Below, piece by piece: positions 60,026 through 64,000 of a DNA stretch of 64,000 bases. Positions within the stretch are counted from its first letter, which is position 1. Every line of letters begins with the position of its first letter. Origin of the DNA: Hymenobacter plasmatis (lineage in GTDB: Bacteria > Bacteroidota > Bacteroidia > Cytophagales > Hymenobacteraceae); assembly GCF_020711255.1 (NCBI RefSeq), contig NZ_JAJFAW010000009.1, forward strand, positions 1 through 64,000. Reading direction: 5' to 3'. The position numbers were made by a program, and so were the translations under genes. A model generated the notes under the pieces. The model had not been told where the DNA came from and ran no database searches. It was given only the letters and a program-made list of their open reading frames with translations.

Positions 60026-61288
60026 CTACCACGCAGCCGCTTTACTAAAGGCCGCATTGATGGCCACTGGCAGCTTCAGCCGGCGCAGAGCGGGGGCTGC
60101 CGCGGCGCGGACGGGGCTGAGCGTCCGGATGATATCCTCGGTAAGGGCACACTGGCGGTGATGCGAGTACCGCCAACGCTCGAGTTGAGCTAGCTCTACG
60201 CGGGCGCGGCTGGTAGCTGGCTCGTCGCTGCACCGGCGCACGGCGCGGGCGCAGGCAGCCACGTCGCCGCGCAGGTAGAGCAGGCCGGTTTTGCCGTGCT
60301 GGACCAGCTCCACGGTGCCGCCGGTGGCGGTGGCTACTACTGGCACGCCGGCGGCCATGGCTTCGAGGGTGACCATGCCGTAGGTTTCGTTTTCGGAGGC
60401 CAGCACGAACACTTCAATGGCTTGATAGAACACGCTGGGGTTGGCGCGGAAGCCCCGGAAATGCACCCGGTCTTGCAGCCCCAACCGGACCACCTGCTGC
60501 TTGAGCTGCTCGAAGTAGGCTTCGCCCTCATTGCGCGTGGATTCTCCCATGATGAGCAGGCTCGCGTCGTGGTTGAGCTGGGTGCGCAAATGGTGCAGCA
60601 CCTCAATCACAAAGTCTTGCCCCTTGCCGGCGTCGAAGCGGCCTAGAATGCCCAGCAGTCGACCGTGCTCGGGCAGGTCCAGTTCTTTGCGGGCCTGGGC
60701 GGTGGTGCGGGCGGGCGGGGCAAACTGCTCGAGCGGCAGCCCGAGTGGCACAATGTGCAAGCGCTTGGTATCGAAACGGGTGAGGCGGGCTACTTCCTGC
60801 GCCAGGCCCGGCAAAGGCGTCAGCCAGGCATCAACCAGGCGAAAGCGCAGGGTGTGCACCAGGCTGCGCTTGGGCCGCCCCAACTGCATGTGCTGCTGGT
60901 ATATCACGCGCAGCCGGCCGCCCATCAGGGTCTTGACCATGGTGGCGAGCGCCAGGTCCTTGTTCTGCGTCACGACCAGCACTTCGATGTGCAGGCGCTC
61001 GAACTGCTCCTTTAGGGCCCAGGCCGTGAGCGGCAGCGCCAGGCCGCGGCGCACCGCCAAGGTTTCCATCGGCACAAACCATTCTTCGGCCAGCTTGGCC
61101 AAGGGCGTAGCGGGCGGCGCGAAAAAGGTGATGCGCCAGCCGCGCTCCTGCATCCAACCCGCAAATTTTAAGCTATTCAGTTCCAGCCCACCCAGACTGC
61201 CGGAGAGGCAGAGCACGGCCAGCTGCGGCGTGGCTTCGGGCTCGGAATGCTGGCCGAGTAAGCTTTCGAATTCCGTTTGGTATTTCAT
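60026..61288 (-). CDS. Glycosyltransferase family 4 protein
   Basis: A 420-residue GT-B glycosyltransferase, GT4 type. Acceptor half: VLCLSGSLGGLELNSLKFAGWM at about residue 28. Donor half: LGILGRFDAGKGQDFVIEVL, VRLGLQDRVHFRGF, and the sugar-nucleotide motif in VFVLASENETYGMVTLEAMAAGVPVVATATGG (E-x7-E). It transfers an activated sugar to a lipid or polysaccharide acceptor; the donor is not determinable. Start ATG at 61288 follows the family; the longer frame to 61378 adds only Pro-rich sequence. Confidence 0.9.
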   Translation of the reverse strand: MKYQTEFESLLGQHSEPEATPQLAVLCLSGSLGGLELNSLKFAGWMQERGWRITFFAPPATPLAKLAEEWFVPMETLAVRRGLALPLTAWALKEQFERLHIEVLVVTQNKDLALATMVKTLMGGRLRVIYQQHMQLGRPKRSLVHTLRFRLVDAWLTPLPGLAQEVARLTRFDTKRLHIVPLGLPLEQFAPPARTTAQARKELDLPEHGRLLGILGRFDAGKGQDFVIEVLHHLRTQLNHDASLLIMGESTRNEGEAYFEQLKQQVVRLGLQDRVHFRGFRANPSVFYQAIEVFVLASENETYGMVTLEAMAAGVPVVATATGGTVELVQHGKTGLLYLRGDVAACARAVRRCSDEPATSRARVELAQLERWRYSHHRQCALTEDIIRTLSPVRAAAAPALRRLKLPVAINAAFSKAAAW

Positions 61289-61428
61289 AGGAAAGGCAGG
61301 AGAGAACGAGTAGAACGCGGGTGCCGGGCAGGTAGAACCCGGTAGAATTGGGCAAGGCAGTGCCCCATTGTGGCCCAAACGGGCCGCACCAAAGCGTGGC
61401 AGGCACGCGGTAACAGTAGCTCAGGAAA

Positions 61429-62175
61429 TCAGCTCCAGCGGCTTAGGAACTGCAGAAACGCGTCTTTGTATTGGTCTCCCACCGGAATGGTGACCGCTCC
61501 AATCTGGACGGTGAGGCGCCGCACGGCCTCTATTTTGTCCAGGGCGACGATGAACGAGCGGTGGATGCGCATGAAGCGCCGGGCGGGCAGTTTCTCTTCC
61601 ATGGCCTTGAGGCTCATTAGGGAGAGCAGGGCGCGTGGGGTGCTTTTGAGGTGCACTTTGACGTAGTCCTTTAGGCCTTCCACGTAGAGAATGTCGCTCA
61701 GGGCCACCCGCACTAGCTGGTATTCGGCTTTGAGAAAGAGGTATTCTTCTTCCTCAGGGTCGGCCGTAGGGGCGCCGGTGGCGTGCTGGGCCGTGAGCTC
61801 GGCGTAGGCGCGGGCTTTGCCAGCGGCCCGCAGAAATTCCTCGTAGTTGAATGGCTTCACGAGGTAGTCGAGGGCGTCGACGCGGTAGCCGTCGAGGGCG
61901 TACTGGCTGTAGGCGGTGGTGAAGATGACGCGCGGGCCAGTAGGGCCCAGCACGCGGGCCAGCTCCAGGCCGTTGAGCTCCTGCATTTGGATGTCGAGAA
62001 ACGCCAGCTCCACCACGCCGGGGTTTTCGTGCAGGTACTTCAGGGCTTCTACTGCGCTGCCAAACCGCCCAACCAAGTGCAAAAAAGGCGTTTTTTCGAT
62101 AAACGACGCGACCAGGCCCAGGGCCAGCGGTTCGTCGTCGACGGCGATGCATTTGAGGGGCGGCAGGCTGCTCAT
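61429..62175 (-). CDS. LytTR response regulator
   Basis: A 248-residue regulator with an N-terminal receiver domain (acidic pair Asp13-Asp14, phospho-acceptor Asp61 in AFLDIQMQ, Lys in LVKPF) and a C-terminal LytTR DNA-binding domain (about 145-248: LVRVALSDILYVEGLKDYVKVHL, MRIHRSFIVALDKI). Such LytR/AlgR regulators bind direct repeats upstream of target genes. The start ATG overlaps the stop of the kinase gene as ATGA, so both are translated together. Confidence 0.95.
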   Translation of the reverse strand: MSSLPPLKCIAVDDEPLALGLVASFIEKTPFLHLVGRFGSAVEALKYLHENPGVVELAFLDIQMQELNGLELARVLGPTGPRVIFTTAYSQYALDGYRVDALDYLVKPFNYEEFLRAAGKARAYAELTAQHATGAPTADPEEEEYLFLKAEYQLVRVALSDILYVEGLKDYVKVHLKSTPRALLSLMSLKAMEEKLPARRFMRIHRSFIVALDKIEAVRRLTVQIGAVTIPVGDQYKDAFLQFLSRWS

Positions 62176-63248
62176 GCGACGTGTAAGGTTAAGTGAACCC
62201 GAAACTCGTTGGTGGGCGTGTGGTCGTCAACCAGCAGGTTGAACTGGCCGGGATATAATAAATCGAGGCGGCGGCGGGTGTTGGCCAGCCCAATTCCGTT
62301 GCTGCCCGACAAGTCGGTGGAGGGCAGCGTGAGGCGGGTGTTGCGCACTTCCAGCTCCACTACGTCGGGCGCGGGCTGGCGCAGGGCAATGTAAATGGAG
62401 CTGGATTGCGTAGCGGCCACGCCGTGCTTGAAGGCGTTCTCGAGGAATGGCAGCAGCAGCATGGGCGCCACGGGCACGTCGCGCACGGGCTCGGGGCGCT
62501 CGAAGGTGACGGTCACCCGGTCGTCGAGCCGTAGCTGCATCAGCGTGATGTAGTCCTGCACAAAAGCAATTTCCTGGCTCAACAAGGTGAAGCCGCCGGC
62601 GGTGTCGTAGAGCACGTAGCGCATCATGCGCGAGAGCCGGTGAATGGCCGTGCGGGCCTGTTCGCCATCTAGCAGCGTGAGGGCGTAGATGTTGTTGAGG
62701 GTATTGAAGAAGAAGTGCGGGTTGATTTGCGCCTTCAGCACCGACAGCTCGGAGCTAACCCGCTGCTGCTCCAGCATCTGGCGGATTTGAGCATCTTTCT
62801 GCCACTTCTGCACCACCGTAGTGCTGGTGCTGATGCCCAGCACAAACATGGTGGTGAGCAGGCCCATGGTGTCGATGCGGGGGCCGTTGCGGCCCAGCCG
62901 GGGCCGGCCCGCGGCGGCCCGAAACGCCTTGTCCATCAGCTCGGGCAGGTTTAGGGCCGACTCCAGAAACTTGCTAAAAAACAGCACCGCAACCGTGGTG
63001 CCCACCAGCGTCAGCACAAATAATTCGGTGCGCCCCTGAAACAGAAACCTGGGCACGCTCACCTTGGCGGTGAAGTAGAACGTAGCAATCCAGACGCAAA
63101 ACATCAACCCCTGCTTCAGCCAGAACTGCGGAGGCATGGTGAGCCGGCCCGTAAGGGGCTGAAACAACAAAAACGTGAGCCCGAACAGCCCCCACACCAG
63201 CACGTGAATCAGCGGGGTGAGGAAACGTCGGGGAGTGAGAACGGCCAT
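62172..63248 (-). CDS. LytS-type sensor histidine kinase
   Basis: A 358-residue membrane kinase. Four hydrophobic helices occupy residues 10-120 (HVLVWGLFGLTFLLF, LMFCVWIATFYFTA, LFVLTLVGTTVAVLFF, TMGLLTTMFVLGIS). The cytoplasmic part has the His_kinase (PF06580) motif LKAQINPHFFFNTLNNIYAL with the phospho-accepting His, and the ATPase segments LLPFLENAFKHG and GIGLANTRRRL. It phosphorylates the adjacent LytTR regulator. I chose the ATG at 63248, which begins the membrane region. Confidence 0.93.
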   Translation of the reverse strand: MAVLTPRRFLTPLIHVLVWGLFGLTFLLFQPLTGRLTMPPQFWLKQGLMFCVWIATFYFTAKVSVPRFLFQGRTELFVLTLVGTTVAVLFFSKFLESALNLPELMDKAFRAAAGRPRLGRNGPRIDTMGLLTTMFVLGISTSTTVVQKWQKDAQIRQMLEQQRVSSELSVLKAQINPHFFFNTLNNIYALTLLDGEQARTAIHRLSRMMRYVLYDTAGGFTLLSQEIAFVQDYITLMQLRLDDRVTVTFERPEPVRDVPVAPMLLLPFLENAFKHGVAATQSSSIYIALRQPAPDVVELEVRNTRLTLPSTDLSGSNGIGLANTRRRLDLLYPGQFNLLVDDHTPTNEFRVHLTLHVA

Positions 63249-63268
63249 AGGAAAGGAAAGAATCGAAG

Positions 63269-63276
63269 CAAACATA
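63269..63276 (-). promoter_or_regulatory. Possible -7 box (TATGTTTG) of the kinase operon
   Basis: Exact TAnnTTTG on the minus strand, 21 bases before the kinase start. The -33 TTTG candidates are at unusual spacing. Confidence 0.4.
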
Positions 63277-63364
63277 CCAAAGGCCCGAATCCAACGCCCG
63301 GCCAAACCGACCGCAAGCGGTATTGTATCGACCGCGGGCAAGGTTTTACCGTTCAGCTCAACCC

Positions 63365-63570
63365 GCCACTCCCCTCCTTACCAAGGAGGGGACGTTGCCG
63401 CGCCAGCGGCAACTGGGGTGGTTATGGGCGTTGAACATAAACTGAACACTGGGAAATAGCTTGGGACGGAAACCGCAGGCGCCTCGTTCGGGCATCGTTC
63501 AACGATTCAACCACCCCCGTCCGAACCTTCGGCTCGAACATCCCCTCCTTGCTAAGGAGGGGAGTCCTAC
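63365..63570. repeat. Long imperfect inverted repeat, family C type
   Basis: The ends are hairpins CCCCTCCTT-ACC-AAGGAGGGG (63371-63391) and CCCCTCCTT-GCT-AAGGAGGGG (63542-63562). Inner segments pair as well (GGGTGGTT near 63416 with AACCACCC near 63510; CGTTGAAC near 63430 with GTTCAACG near 63497). Confidence 0.8.
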
Positions 63571-63593
63571 CGAGAAACCCCGAACTTGCGGCC

Positions 63594-64000
63594 ATGATTC
63601 GCCCGCTCCTGCTGCTTGTGCTACTTTTTGCCGCTCCCACCGCCCCGGCCCAGTCCCTCCCCGACTACGCGAAGTACCCTACCTACAATGGCCCCGACCT
63701 GGGCCTGACCTGGCGAGCCGGCCAGGCCACCCTCCGCGTGTGGGCCCCCACCGCCGAGGCCCTGCACCTGCGCCTCTACGCCGCGGGCACGGGCGGCGCG
63801 CCCCTCGCCGAGCATCTCATGCGCAAGGCCGAAGGCGGCACCTGGACCTGCACCCTGCCCGCCGGCACCATTGGCTTCTACTCGGTGCAGGCCACCATTA
63901 AGGGAAAGGCCATGGCCGAAGTGGCCGACCCCTACGCCCACGCTGTGGGCCTGAACGGGCAGCGCGGCGCCGTGCTCAATCCCGCCACCGCGCAGCCTCC
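63594..64000 (+). CDS. Type I pullulanase, 5' part
   Basis: The gene is cut by the window end; 135 codons are visible. The product has a signal peptide (LLLLVLLFAAPTAPAQ) followed by the N-terminal carbohydrate-binding region of GH13 pullulanases: YNGPDLGLTWR, RVWAPTAEALHLRLY, WTCTLPAG and YSVQATIKGK, then EVADPYAHAVGLNG. Pullulanases hydrolyse alpha-1,6 bonds of pullulan and branched starch. The catalytic domain lies outside, so the call rests on the N-terminal pattern. Exported, probably periplasmic or surface. Confidence 0.82.
   Translation, partial: MIRPLLLLVLLFAAPTAPAQSLPDYAKYPTYNGPDLGLTWRAGQATLRVWAPTAEALHLRLYAAGTGGAPLAEHLMRKAEGGTWTCTLPAGTIGFYSVQATIKGKAMAEVADPYAHAVGLNGQRGAVLNPATAQP

Larger units (their letters stand above)
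63249..63593. other. Gap with a long inverted repeat
   Basis: A 345-base gap between the divergent kinase operon and the pullulanase gene. It holds the kinase -7 box candidate, then an imperfect 200-base inverted repeat (63365-63570). Confidence 0.6.

Noticed and set aside
1..64000. tRNA, rRNA or prophage genes
   Set aside because: I scanned for T-loop GGTTCGA-type motifs and phage or transposase protein patterns and saw none that I can support.

Overview
The window looks like chromosomal DNA of a GC-rich member of the Bacteroidota, most likely a Hymenobacter-type organism of the Cytophagales. The reasons are: Type IX secretion (T9SS) sorting domains of both type A and type B on exported proteins, a gingipain-type PorU2-like sortase next to a PorV/PorQ-like protein, the Bacteroidota promoter box TAnnTTTG in front of several genes, lack of clear Shine-Dalgarno sequences, and dispersed palindromes built on the core GAGCGCAGCGAAG. 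I see no rRNA or tRNA genes, CRISPR array, prophage or insertion sequence.

Layout. 0-10.3 kb: a DUF2911 protein, a short-chain dehydrogenase, then a minus-strand run of envelope or catabolic enzymes (S15/CocE hydrolase, glycerophosphodiesterase-like lipoprotein, PAP2 phosphatase, aspartate kinase, large PIG-L deacetylase). 10.7-20.4 kb: an S8 protease lipoprotein, a second dehydrogenase, and two large T9SS-exported PKD/GEVED proteins. 20.5-26.4 kb: rlmD, a small GIY-YIG nuclease enclosed by a split palindrome, small unknown proteins, thiL and another T9SS substrate. 26.6-34.7 kb: a phenylacetyl-CoA epoxidase region with a PaaR-like TetR regulator, paaABCD on the plus strand (PaaB carries two domain copies), two small lipoproteins, an M3 oligoendopeptidase, and paaE on the opposite strand. 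34.9-41.2 kb: M23 peptidase, FtsX/LolC-type permease, NamZ/DUF1343 lipoprotein, fmt, folA and a quinone oxidoreductase. 41.4-47.8 kb: the PorU2-like sortase and its PorV/PorQ-family partner. 48.1-51.3 kb: PadR regulator plus a PspC-GIN membrane protein. 51.4-57.1 kb: CCA-adding enzyme, the coupled pair mce and tsaC-like gene, then the iron-sulfur operon iscS-iscU-orf-iscA. 57.2-64 kb: a T9SS substrate, a glycosyltransferase, a LytS/LytTR two-component pair and the start of a type I pullulanase cut by the window end.

Genes that act together: PaaABCDE form the ring-1,2-phenylacetyl-CoA epoxidase, with a perfect operator-like palindrome between the promoter boxes of the regulator gene. PorU2 and the PorV-like protein would process and anchor the T9SS cargo encoded here. 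IscS, IscU and IscA make and deliver Fe-S clusters, which PaaE needs.

The least explained signal is the density of long, near-perfect inverted repeats in intergenic gaps (at least six sequence families), several inside operons. One of them is opened up to hold a GIY-YIG nuclease gene with almost symmetrical 20-nt margins. I regard this as the best candidate in the window for an undescribed mobile system.
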